Assembly (NCBI GenBank): GCA_039197915.1 | Contig: JBCCTV010000165.1 | Coordinates: 1 to 7,181, forward strand | Direction of reading: 5' to 3' | Length of the DNA: 7,181 nucleotides | DNA from: JAJFFW01 sp039197915 | GTDB taxonomy: Bacteria > Pseudomonadota > Alphaproteobacteria > Caulobacterales > Parvularculaceae | Part shown: piece after piece, positions 1-5,522 of the stretch | Layout: every line of letters starts with the position of its first letter | How positions within the stretch are numbered: the stretch's first letter is position 1 | Notes under the pieces: model-generated | Told to the model about the DNA's origin: nothing | Database searches by the model: none | The model's input: the letters and a program-made list of their open reading frames with translations, nothing else | Position numbers and translations under genes: made by a program

Positions 1-636
1 AATCCAGGGTTGCGCCGCCGCTTAGAAATGCGGTGCACGGAACTCCAAATGCCTTGTTTTGCGGTTCTCGATCCGCTGATCCGCGCATTTGGCGATTATC
101 TGGGGCTTGATAAAACGCTGCAAACTGGCGGGCAGTACGAGTTAAACGACGCTTATTTTAAACGGATCGCCGCCCTTGATTTCATGTTAAGCCATGACGA
201 TGGGCAAATGGCTTGGGACTTGGAAGCGGCTGATGTTGTCTTGGTGGGCGTGAGCCGGACCTCAAAAACGCCCACATGTATGTATCTCGCAAACCGGGGC
301 GTCAAAGCGGCAAATATACCGCTGGTTCCAGGCGTCGACCCGCCGCCAACCCTTTTCACGTTGCGCAAACCCCTGGTGGTGGCGCTCGCAGCAAGCGCCG
401 ATCGACTATCACAGATCAGGCGCAGCCGGTTGAATGAACTCAACGCGGATAACAACGTCGAGGATTATTCAGACGTCGAACAAATCAAAACTGAGTTGCG
501 CGACGCAAAGCGGCTATTTGCAAAGCAGCGCTGGCCGGTGATCGATGTGACGCGAAAATCGGTTGAAGAAACGGCGGCGACAATTTTAACAAAGTTATCG
601 GCGCGCCAGAATAAACGCCCATCAGCGCGAACCTAG
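1..636 (+). CDS. Pyruvate,phosphate dikinase regulatory protein (PPSR / DUF299 kinase-pyrophosphorylase), 5'-truncated by window edge
   Basis: This is the 3' part of a bifunctional regulator. By family knowledge it uses ADP to phosphorylate, and inorganic phosphate to remove phosphate from, a threonine of pyruvate,phosphate dikinase (in some relatives PEP synthase), switching gluconeogenic PEP formation off and on. The frame is open from base 1, so the TTG at 10 is not the real start. Family members are about 270-280 residues; roughly 65-70 N-terminal residues are missing here. Visible family signatures are the C-x5-P-C-F-A-V-L-D-P-L region near 40-80, the 'YFKRIAALDFMLSHDDGQ' segment at about 154-207, the P-loop-like GVSRTSKTP at 247-273 (GxxxxSKT nucleotide-binding pattern), and the C-terminal 'WPVIDVTRKSVEETAATIL' at about 532-590. 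The stop is TAG at 634-636. It is followed after 14 bases by maf on the same strand, so it probably belongs to that operon. Whether PPDK or PEP synthase is the target cannot be told from the window. Confidence 0.93.
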   Translation, partial: NPGLRRRLEMRCTELQMPCFAVLDPLIRAFGDYLGLDKTLQTGGQYELNDAYFKRIAALDFMLSHDDGQMAWDLEAADVVLVGVSRTSKTPTCMYLANRGVKAANIPLVPGVDPPPTLFTLRKPLVVALAASADRLSQIRRSRLNELNADNNVEDYSDVEQIKTELRDAKRLFAKQRWPVIDVTRKSVEETAATILTKLSARQNKRPSART

Positions 637-650
637 CGGGGGCCGAATAG

Positions 651-1274
651 GTGGCTAAGATCATACTTGCCTCAGGCAGCGCCATACGCGCACAGATGTT
701 GAAAGACGCAGGCGTTGTCTTTGACGTTATCAAAACAGGTGTCGATGAAGCGGCGATCAAGCGCCAATCGGTCGAGGAGGGCGAGACGGCTGATCTGATC
801 GCCTTACGACTTGCGGTCGCGAAAGCGCGCGCTGCGCCTGCGCCTGCAGAGGAGGCCGCGGGCGACGATGGACTCGCTGGCGCCTATGTCATTGGCTGCG
901 ACCAGATCTTGGAGATGGACGGTGAGATTTATGATAAGCCGCAAAACTTAAGCGAAGCGCGGTCGCGGCTTGTGGCGATGCAGGGCCGATCCCACGCCCT
1001 TGTTAATGGGCTCGCGGTCATCCGCGACGGTGAGGTTGTCTTCACCAATAGTGCGTCGGCGATCTTAACAATGCGGGCGTTTGATGAGGCCGCGATCGAG
1101 GCTTACTTATCGAACGCTGGTGAGGGGATCTTGTCGAGCGTTGGCGGATACCAAGTGGAAAAACTGGGCTCGCGGCTCTTTTCTCATATTGATGGGGACT
1201 ATTTCACGGTGCTTGGCATGGCCTTGCTGCCCCTATTGGGCTTTCTGCGCGACGAAAAAGCGATCGCGTACTAA
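651..1274 (+). CDS. maf: Maf family nucleoside triphosphate pyrophosphatase (YceF-like)
   Basis: Maf proteins are cytoplasmic pyrophosphatases that hydrolyse non-canonical or specific nucleotides to the monophosphate plus PPi, a house-cleaning role; some were first known as septum-formation inhibitors. The 207-residue product has the usual length. Visible signatures are the N-terminal LASGS-x2-R (residues 6-13), the catalytic-region motif IGCDQ (81-85, Asp84), DGEIYDKP (90-97, Lys96), QGRSHALVNGLAV (111-123), GGYQVE (165-170) and a C-terminal DGDYFTVLGMALLPL. Asp-Gln (DQ) after Gly-Cys resembles the E. coli YceF branch, which acts on m7GTP, more than the YhdE branch; the substrate is therefore an inference. 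The start is GTG at 651, preceded by a G-rich stretch at 638-642. The TAA stop overlaps the aroE ATG by one base (1272-1276). An alanine-rich stretch at residues 60-70 looks like a variable loop. Confidence 0.93.
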   Translation: MAKIILASGSAIRAQMLKDAGVVFDVIKTGVDEAAIKRQSVEEGETADLIALRLAVAKARAAPAPAEEAAGDDGLAGAYVIGCDQILEMDGEIYDKPQNLSEARSRLVAMQGRSHALVNGLAVIRDGEVVFTNSASAILTMRAFDEAAIEAYLSNAGEGILSSVGGYQVEKLGSRLFSHIDGDYFTVLGMALLPLLGFLRDEKAIAY

Positions 1275-2116
1275 TGGCGACGACCCCGAAATTGGCGGCC
1301 GTTATTGGCTGGCCCGTTAGTCACTCCTTGTCGCCAAAAATCCACGCGACATGGGCGGCGCGCGAGGGCGCGCCCGCCTACTATGTGCCGGTTGCAGCCG
1401 AACCCGATTATCAGTCCTTTGAAAAAGTCGTAAACGGATTAAGGGCGGCAGGCTTTAGGGGCGCTAATGTGACAATGCCCCACAAAGAAAACGCGTTGCG
1501 CCTGGCAGGCACAGCGAGTGATCGCGCGCGCCAGGCGAATGCTGCAAACATGCTGACATTTATCGGCGACAGTATCCATGCGGATAACTCAGACATTGAA
1601 GGCTTCGTCAACGCGACCCGGGCGGTCATTGAGGGCGATCCAACATTTAAAACAGCGATTATGATTGGCGCCGGCGGCGCTGGCCGCGGCGTCGCCATGG
1701 CGCTGAAGGAACTCGGCATTAAACGACTTATTGTTGCAAACCGCACCCGCGAAAAGGCTCAGAACCTGGCGGACGCCTTTGACGGCGACGTCCTAGCATT
1801 GGGGGAAATCGATCGGGCGCTACCCGAGGCCGACATCATGGTGAATACATCCTCCCTTGGGATGGATGGGCGCCCGCCACTTGAGGTTAATCTACAGGGA
1901 GCGAAGCGGAGCTTAGTTGTCGCCGACATCGTTTATGCGCCGTTGCAGACACACCTGTTGCAAGAAGCGGCGGCAGCTAATCTAACATGCGTAGACGGAT
2001 TATCGATGCTGATGCACCAGGCAGCGCCTGGCTACAAAAAATGGCTCGGGGCAACAGCTGACGTCGACGACGCTTTGCGACAAACGCTCGTTAAAGCTCT
2101 GGGTGGCAACGCTTGA
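1274..2116 (+). CDS. aroE: Shikimate dehydrogenase (NADP+)
   Basis: Catalyses the reversible NADPH-dependent reduction of 3-dehydroshikimate to shikimate, the fourth step of the shikimate pathway to aromatic amino acids. The 280-residue product has the usual AroE length. In order: the shikimate-binding SHSLSPKIH (16-24); NVTMPHKE (65-72), where Lys71 is the expected catalytic lysine; ADNSDIEGF (103-111), where Asp107 is the expected partner aspartate (NSD in place of the common NTD); the Rossmann glycine-rich loop GAGGAGRG (132-139); ANRTREKA, whose Asn-Arg-Thr is the usual NADP-phosphate clamp; DIVYAPLQTHLL; and the C-terminal DGLSMLMHQAAPGY. All key residues are present, so it should be active. 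The ATG overlaps the maf stop as TAATG, and its own TGA overlaps the coaE ATG as TGATG, arguing for coupled translation. Confidence 0.97.
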   Translation: MATTPKLAAVIGWPVSHSLSPKIHATWAAREGAPAYYVPVAAEPDYQSFEKVVNGLRAAGFRGANVTMPHKENALRLAGTASDRARQANAANMLTFIGDSIHADNSDIEGFVNATRAVIEGDPTFKTAIMIGAGGAGRGVAMALKELGIKRLIVANRTREKAQNLADAFDGDVLALGEIDRALPEADIMVNTSSLGMDGRPPLEVNLQGAKRSLVVADIVYAPLQTHLLQEAAAANLTCVDGLSMLMHQAAPGYKKWLGATADVDDALRQTLVKALGGNA

Positions 2117-2724
2117 TGCTGACGATTGGACTGACCGGCTCCATTGGTATGGGCAAAAGCACAGTGGCGCAAATGTTCGCTGATGCGGGCGCCCGTGTCT
2201 GGGATGCCGACGCCGCAGTGCACAGGCTTTATTCGCCCGGCGGAAACGCCGTCGCGCCAGTCGGTGACATTTTCCCAGACGCCGTCAAAGAAACCGAAAC
2301 CGGCCCTACGATCGACCGCGAGATCCTGTCGAAATTGGTGATCAATGACAACGTAGCGCTAAAGAGACTTGAGGCGATTGTTCACCCCCTGGTGGCGATG
2401 GATCGGCTGTCCTTTGGCGAGGCGGCAAAGGCCGATGGCGTGGCGGCGATCGTACTCGATATCCCATTGCTCTTTGAAAACAACAGCGAAGGGTTTTTCG
2501 ACGTGGTCGTTGTTGTGTCAACGAGCCCGGAGGAGCAAAAAGAACGGGTGCTCGCCCGGGAAGGCATGACGGGGGAAAAGTTCAACGCCATCCTCGCAAA
2601 ACAAACACCCGATGCTGAGAAAAGGAAACGAGCGGACTATATCGTCGATACGAGCGTCTCGCTAGACGATACGCGCCGCCAGGTTGAGCGTCTCTATCGC
2701 GATCTTATTGCGAAACGGCGCTAA
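2116..2724 (+). CDS. coaE: Dephospho-CoA kinase
   Basis: Last enzyme of coenzyme A synthesis: it phosphorylates the 3'-hydroxyl of dephospho-CoA with ATP in the cytoplasm. With the ATG at 2116 the protein is 202 residues, normal for the family. It shows the P-loop GSIGMGKST (8-16, Lys14), the DAD motif (30-32), IVHPLV (88-93), the LDIPLLFE motif (114-121) and QTPDAEKRKRADYIVDT (163-179), which is the conserved C-terminal lid and adenine-side region. A TTG three bases upstream (2113) is in frame but the ATG is preferred because it forms a TGATG junction with aroE. In many alphaproteobacteria dnaQ and secB follow; here the gene is instead followed by repeat-filled intergenic DNA and a convergent coq7, so it appears to end the operon. 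Confidence 0.96.
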   Translation: MLTIGLTGSIGMGKSTVAQMFADAGARVWDADAAVHRLYSPGGNAVAPVGDIFPDAVKETETGPTIDREILSKLVINDNVALKRLEAIVHPLVAMDRLSFGEAAKADGVAAIVLDIPLLFENNSEGFFDVVVVVSTSPEEQKERVLAREGMTGEKFNAILAKQTPDAEKRKRADYIVDTSVSLDDTRRQVERLYRDLIAKRR

Positions 2725-2788
2725 ACCTGTTTGCAAAGGCTAGTCTGTTTCTTGTAGGAAATTACATCCGCACACAGATAATATTCTT

Positions 2789-2992
2789 TTAGAGCAACTT
2801 CGCATCAATCTGAACCGCTTCGTTGTTCTAGAGCGCCAGATGCTCACATTGGATCACGCGAAGATCGGCTCAGGCGCTCAAACAAAAGACTCGAGAACAT
2901 CGGATTGATTCAAGCTCATCGACCGATGTTCTAGATTTTTTTGTTGCGTTTTCTTAGTCCCCAACCGGTCCCCACTTGGCCGGAAAACGCTC
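2789..2992 (-). repeat. Composite palindromic repeat, left copy (four hairpin modules)
   Basis: The coaE-coq7 intergenic region is mostly a chain of imperfect palindromes. H1 is 2790-2798 pairing with 2822-2830. H2 is 2831-2840 pairing with 2870-2879 (9 of 10). H3 is 2894-2903 pairing perfectly with 2923-2932. H4 is 2946-2953 (GCGTTTTC) pairing perfectly with 2983-2990 (GAAAACGC). Read on the - strand, the outer parts match the repeat at 5291-5396 in the same order: the H4 module first, the H1 module last. The H1 part (2789-2832) matches 5353-5396 at 39 of 44 bases with a 27-base identical core (2795-2821). The H4 module resembles a dispersed repeat I recall from Hyphomicrobiales genomes; that is memory, not a search. 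Bases 2725-2788 show nothing recognisable. Confidence 0.85.
2894..2942 (+). terminator. Intrinsic-terminator-like hairpin for the coaE operon, carried by a repeat module
   Basis: A perfect 10-bp stem (AGAACATCGG at 2894-2903 with CCGATGTTCT at 2923-2932) and a 19-base loop are followed, after three bases, by seven T's at 2936-2942. That is the layout of a Rho-independent terminator for + strand transcripts leaving coaE. The stem is only half G+C, the loop is long, and it lies 170 bases past the coaE stop, so the strength is uncertain. The structure is part of the composite repeat rather than unique sequence. Confidence 0.45.
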
Positions 2993-3002
2993 CAGCCTGA
3001 AG

Positions 3003-3596
3003 CTAAATTTTTTCTGACAGGCGAATGGCGAGGCGGCACCCAGTCTGGATGACATGGCGAAGTATCGGGTAGCCTGGGGCTTCACGGGCCCCCTCTTGTT
3101 CCGCGGTCTCTTTGTGCTCTAGCTCATCCTCGCGGAACTCACGCACAGTCTCGGCAAGGGCGTCATCGACGCCGTCCAATTCCTCCGCTTGTTCCGCATA
3201 GTGCTTTTCAATGACGTCTTCGACCGCCTCGGTGCACGCCATCGCGGCGCGCTCGCCAAGCAAGGCGGTGCCGGCGCCAAGGGCGAACCCGGCAACGTTC
3301 CAAAATGGCGATAAAAGCGTCGGGCGAACGCCCCGATCCATCATCATTTCATCAAAGGCTTTGAGGTGTTTGTGTTCGCCTTCCTCCATCTCGGTGAGCA
3401 TGTCAGCCATGCGTCTTTTATGGGGAAGTTTTTCGAAAACAGCGCGCTGGCCTCGGTAAATTTGCACGGCGCCGTACTCGCCGGCATGATCCACACGGAT
3501 CATTTCCGCAATCCGAGAGCCGCGCGGCCCGGGCGTGTCGCGGCGCCGGTCGAAGTCTGGTTTCGCGTCTGCGCTGGGGTTCGCCGATTGGGTCAT
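3003..3596 (-). CDS. coq7: Demethoxyubiquinone hydroxylase, Coq7/UbiM-independent di-iron type
   Basis: A di-iron monooxygenase that hydroxylates demethoxyubiquinone in late ubiquinone synthesis, attached to the inner membrane face. The 197-residue product is a typical bacterial Coq7. The expected iron ligands are all visible: Glu40 in IRVDHAGEYGAVQIYRGQ, Glu72 and His75 (ExxH in EMEEGEHKH), Glu123 in the ACTEAVEDVIEKHY helix, and Glu158 and His161 (ExxH in EDELEHK). The first 25 residues are polar and probably disordered. The ATG is at 3594-3596 and is preceded by GAAGAGG eight bases upstream on the - strand. It lies 31 bases downstream of the dsbB stop on the same strand, so the two are probably co-transcribed. 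The stop (TAG, 3003-3005) faces the repeat block and converges on coaE. Confidence 0.96.
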   Translation of the reverse strand: MTQSANPSADAKPDFDRRRDTPGPRGSRIAEMIRVDHAGEYGAVQIYRGQRAVFEKLPHKRRMADMLTEMEEGEHKHLKAFDEMMMDRGVRPTLLSPFWNVAGFALGAGTALLGERAAMACTEAVEDVIEKHYAEQAEELDGVDDALAETVREFREDELEHKETAEQEGAREAPGYPILRHVIQTGCRLAIRLSEKI

Positions 3597-3627
3597 GGAT
3601 CAAGCCTCTTCAGTAACCGCTATGCGC

Positions 3628-4197
3628 CTAGTCGCTTGGACCGCTGCCGGTTTGGTCAGGCGTTGCAAGCGGTGAGCGCCTACCCGCGCCGGGGCCAACG
3701 GTCGCTGCCAAAAAAGTGAGCGTAAAAAGGCCAGCGGATGCGAGGAGATTATACCCGGCCATCGAAACCCCAAACAAGCGCCAGGGCGCTTCATTGCAAG
3801 ATGTTTCCTGCGGCTGTTCGGTCAAGCCAGCCCGGAGCCGATCGATAGAAACCACGTCGTCCCCCACCGATGAACAGCCCACAGGCCCCGGCCACAGGTT
3901 GAATTCAACGCCCGTGTGGTAAAACGCGAGACCGGCGCTCAGCGCATAAACCAACGAAAGCGCTCCAACGCAGGCGAATGCGGCGACGCGCGCACCCATT
4001 GTCATATTGGCGATCACGCCGGCCGTTGCGACCGCCATCGCCGTCCAATGGGCTTCGCGTTGGTCGAGGCAAAGCGCACACGGGGGGAAGCCCGCGCGCT
4101 CAAATAAATGCGCGCCAATAATAAGAGCAGCACTCGTGACAGCTCCGAAAAGCAGCACCGGCGTCGTGCGCAGCGTTATGATTGGCGACCAGGTCAT
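3628..4197 (-). CDS. dsbB: Disulfide bond formation protein B (DsbB family)
   Basis: An inner-membrane oxidoreductase that reoxidises a periplasmic DsbA-type thiol oxidase and passes the electrons to quinone. The 189-residue product shows the four expected cysteines: Cys40 and Cys43 in PPCALCLDQR, then Cys108 and Cys134 in the second periplasmic loop (GVEFNLWPGPVGC ... SCNEAPW). Four hydrophobic segments are visible at about 11-31, 50-66, 70-92 and 143-167. The motif WRLFGVSMAGYN (139-150) is typical of alphaproteobacterial DsbB. The C-terminal ~20 residues are polar and rich in Gly, Ser and Pro, probably a cytoplasmic tail. The ATG at 4195-4197 is the first possible start because an in-frame TAG lies six bases upstream; the ribosome site there is weak (AGG close to the ATG). 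No dsbA partner lies in the window. Confidence 0.93.
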   Translation of the reverse strand: MTWSPIITLRTTPVLLFGAVTSAALIIGAHLFERAGFPPCALCLDQREAHWTAMAVATAGVIANMTMGARVAAFACVGALSLVYALSAGLAFYHTGVEFNLWPGPVGCSSVGDDVVSIDRLRAGLTEQPQETSCNEAPWRLFGVSMAGYNLLASAGLFTLTFLAATVGPGAGRRSPLATPDQTGSGPSD

Positions 4198-4392
4198 CGC
4201 CTATAAATAAGAGATCGCCGGCCCGGGAACCGCTGCAGCATCGTCACATCGACGCTTCGCCGCACGCCTCTAAATGTAGGAACGCCGCTGCACTCCTAAC
4301 CACGCATGCGGCTCGGTCGCTGCAACGCCAGGATTGTTGCTCCGTCGCCATGGGCTGGAAGGTTTAAGCCGGAACAAAAACCGACGGCCGTT
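4198..4392. other. Intergenic region between exoD and dsbB
   Basis: These 195 bases lie upstream of dsbB and should hold the promoter of the dsbB-coq7 pair on the - strand, but I cannot point to convincing -35/-10 boxes. An A-run, a short GC segment and a T-run at 4376-4394 overlap the exoD stop; the stem (AAAAC with GTTTT) is too weak to call a terminator. Confidence 0.4.
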
Positions 4393-5064
4393 TTAGGCGC
4401 CAGAACCGGCCATTTCCCGCAGGATTGTGGTGGCTTCGAGCCCTAGGGTTAAAAGCAGCGCAATCCAAAGGAAGCCGATCAAAAGCCCGGCAACCACCAA
4501 TACCCCATCGCGTTCGATCAGGCCGACCGAGGCGACGGCGACCCCAATGCCGGGAATAGTGTTGGTGGACGGCAGCGGCACCAGGATGGAGGCAGTCGGG
4601 GCCAGCAGGAGCAAGCCCACGAGGCGCAGACCGAGACCCTCGGTCAGAAAGGAAAACCGCGGGCGGGCCAGGCGTTCAATCCAGCCGAGATAGCGCTCGG
4701 CCCGGTCCAGAACCTTGCGAAAGGCACTCACTTTGAAAGATCGCGCGGCAAGTTTCGTCGGCATCCAGGGGTGGGTGGACCCGCCAGCGAGCTGTGCTGC
4801 AAGTGCGAGCATCGGCAGCGCCACAATCTGCGGGAGGAGATAGACGAAGGGCAAACAGCATGGCAGCGCCAAGAGCAAAAACAGGAACCCGAAGGCCCGG
4901 GCGTCCAAGGTGTTTAAAACATCCCCAAGGGTTCCCTCGCCCGTGTCGCTTGCGGTCTCGAGCTGATCAAGCGTTCGGCGCAAAACATCGGTCGCGCCCG
5001 ACGCGTTGGCAGAATGATTTGAAGCGTCCGCAAGGCCCACGTTGGTGCTCGTCCTTTCGTTCAC
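4393..5064 (-). CDS. exoD: ExoD family exopolysaccharide-synthesis membrane protein
   Basis: An integral membrane protein of the ExoD family (PF06055), named from rhizobia where mutants are altered in exopolysaccharide and alkali tolerance; the biochemical function is not established. The 223-residue product has a polar 25-residue N-terminus, a soluble helix (25-55), hydrophobic segments at about 57-79, 80-93, 147-163, 170-184 and 187-207, and the family landmarks QLAGG-x3-PWMP (91-102), IERLARPR (129-136), PLPSTN (163-168) and GLIERDGVLVVAGL (181-194). The start is GTG at 5064, preceded by GGAGA six bases upstream on the - strand, which supports it. It is on the same strand as dsbB-coq7 but 195 bases away, so co-transcription is uncertain. 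A polysaccharide role agrees loosely with the glycosyltransferase beyond the tRNA. Confidence 0.9.
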   Translation of the reverse strand: MNERTSTNVGLADASNHSANASGATDVLRRTLDQLETASDTGEGTLGDVLNTLDARAFGFLFLLLALPCCLPFVYLLPQIVALPMLALAAQLAGGSTHPWMPTKLAARSFKVSAFRKVLDRAERYLGWIERLARPRFSFLTEGLGLRLVGLLLLAPTASILVPLPSTNTIPGIGVAVASVGLIERDGVLVVAGLLIGFLWIALLLTLGLEATTILREMAGSGA

Positions 5065-5290
5065 AAATGGTCTCCGGTGCTAGGACTGAGGTAAAAACAC
5101 GAACCCGCACTCTAGCAAAAGAGAGTTAACGGTGTGCGCGCGCGCCAGCAAGAAACCTAGAAACAGGCGGTTGGCGGCTTCGAGCGAGGTCGGTTAACTG
5201 GCCGCTAAACGTCAAACGATCGCCCCAATCGATTGCGCGATGGGCAGCCTTTAAACAAAGGATTGCTTAACCGCAGACCACGCCGGGGGC

Positions 5291-5396
5291 GAGCGTTTTC
5301 TGAGCAGCGTAGAGGCCGGCGGGCGGGCTAAGAAAACCCGACAAAACAGAAATCTAGAGCGATGAAGCGGTTCAGATTGATGCGAAGTTGTTCTAG
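5291..5396 (+). repeat. Composite palindromic repeat, right copy (two modules)
   Basis: Module 1 (5291-5352) starts GAGCGTTTTC and ends in CTAAGAAAAC plus an A-rich run; GTTTTC (5295-5300) pairs with GAAAAC (5332-5337). Module 2 (5353-5396) starts TCTAGAGC and ends GTTCTAG; 5355-5363 can pair with 5387-5395 if three G-U wobbles are allowed, leaving a 23-base loop. The same two modules, inverted and in the same internal order, occur at 2789-2992. Module 2 matches at 39 of 44 bases. Module 1 keeps the two ends (GAGCGTTTTC and CTAAGAAAAC) while its middle has diverged. The copy ends 18 bases before the mature tRNA. Confidence 0.85.
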
Positions 5397-5399
5397 TAT
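5371..5399 (+). promoter_or_regulatory. Possible promoter of tRNA-Leu overlapping the repeat
   Basis: TTCAGA (5371-5376) and TAGTAT (5394-5399) are separated by 17 bases and each matches the sigma-70 consensus at four of six positions. Transcription would begin near 5406, about nine bases before the tRNA. The -35 box and half of the -10 box lie inside repeat module 2. The match is modest, so this is only a candidate. Confidence 0.3.
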
Positions 5400-5414
5400 C
5401 AACGCATGGCGCTT

Positions 5415-5499
5415 GCCCCGCTGGCGGAATTGGTAGACGCGCTGGATTCAAAATCCAGTTCCTTCGGGAGTGTCCGTTCGACTCGGACGCGGGGCACCA
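5415..5499 (+). tRNA. tRNA-Leu (anticodon CAA)
   Basis: Reads the leucine codon UUG. The acceptor stem is GCCCCGC (5415-5421) with GCGGGGC (5489-5495), followed by discriminator A and a genome-encoded CCA (5497-5499). The D arm has the usual AATTGGTAGAC. The anticodon stem-loop is CTGGA-TTCAAAA-TCCAG, placing CAA at positions 34-36. A long variable arm (TTCC-TTCG-GGAG) marks a class II tRNA, as expected for leucine. The T arm is GTCCG-TTCGACT-CGGAC. The length is 85 with CCA. The gene faces the glycosyltransferase, whose stop codon is only 23 bases away, and no clear terminator lies between. Confidence 0.97.
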
Positions 5500-5522
5500 C
5501 ATCCAAACACACCCCTCAAGAC

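Larger units (their letters stand above)
5065..5414. other. 350-base intergenic region between exoD and tRNA-Leu
   Basis: The region is divergent: exoD reads left and the tRNA reads right, so promoters for both are expected here. The right third (5291-5396) is the second copy of the palindromic repeat. In the left part I see only a 10-base palindrome CAATCGATTG (5226-5235) and several TTAAC motifs, none of which I can assign. No convincing coding frame is present; the - strand frame crossing 5251-5526 is antisense to the tRNA. Confidence 0.6.

Noticed and set aside
10..12. TTG at 10 as the start of a shorter PPDK regulator
   Set aside because: The frame is open to base 1 and the family is about 65-70 residues longer; the truncation is due to the window edge, not to a real short protein.
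654..690. Loss of the canonical SPRR motif in Maf (SAIR instead)
   Set aside because: This variant is, as far as I recall, common in the alphaproteobacterial YceF-like branch, and the rest of the active site is intact.
2113..2118. TTG at 2113 as the coaE start
   Set aside because: The ATG three bases later is a better initiation codon, places the P-loop at the usual distance, and makes a TGATG overlap with aroE.
2789..2992. Repeat block as a CRISPR array
   Set aside because: The modules are different palindromes directly abutting one another, not a single direct repeat with regular unique spacers, and no cas gene is present.
3366..3719. 117-residue + strand open frame opposite coq7 and the end of dsbB
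   Set aside because: It is antisense to two well-supported genes with conserved catalytic residues, and its composition is what a GC-rich complementary strand gives.
4376..4394. Terminator for exoD
   Set aside because: The stem is AAAAC with GTTTT and little else; it is too weak to support a call even though a T-run follows on the - strand.
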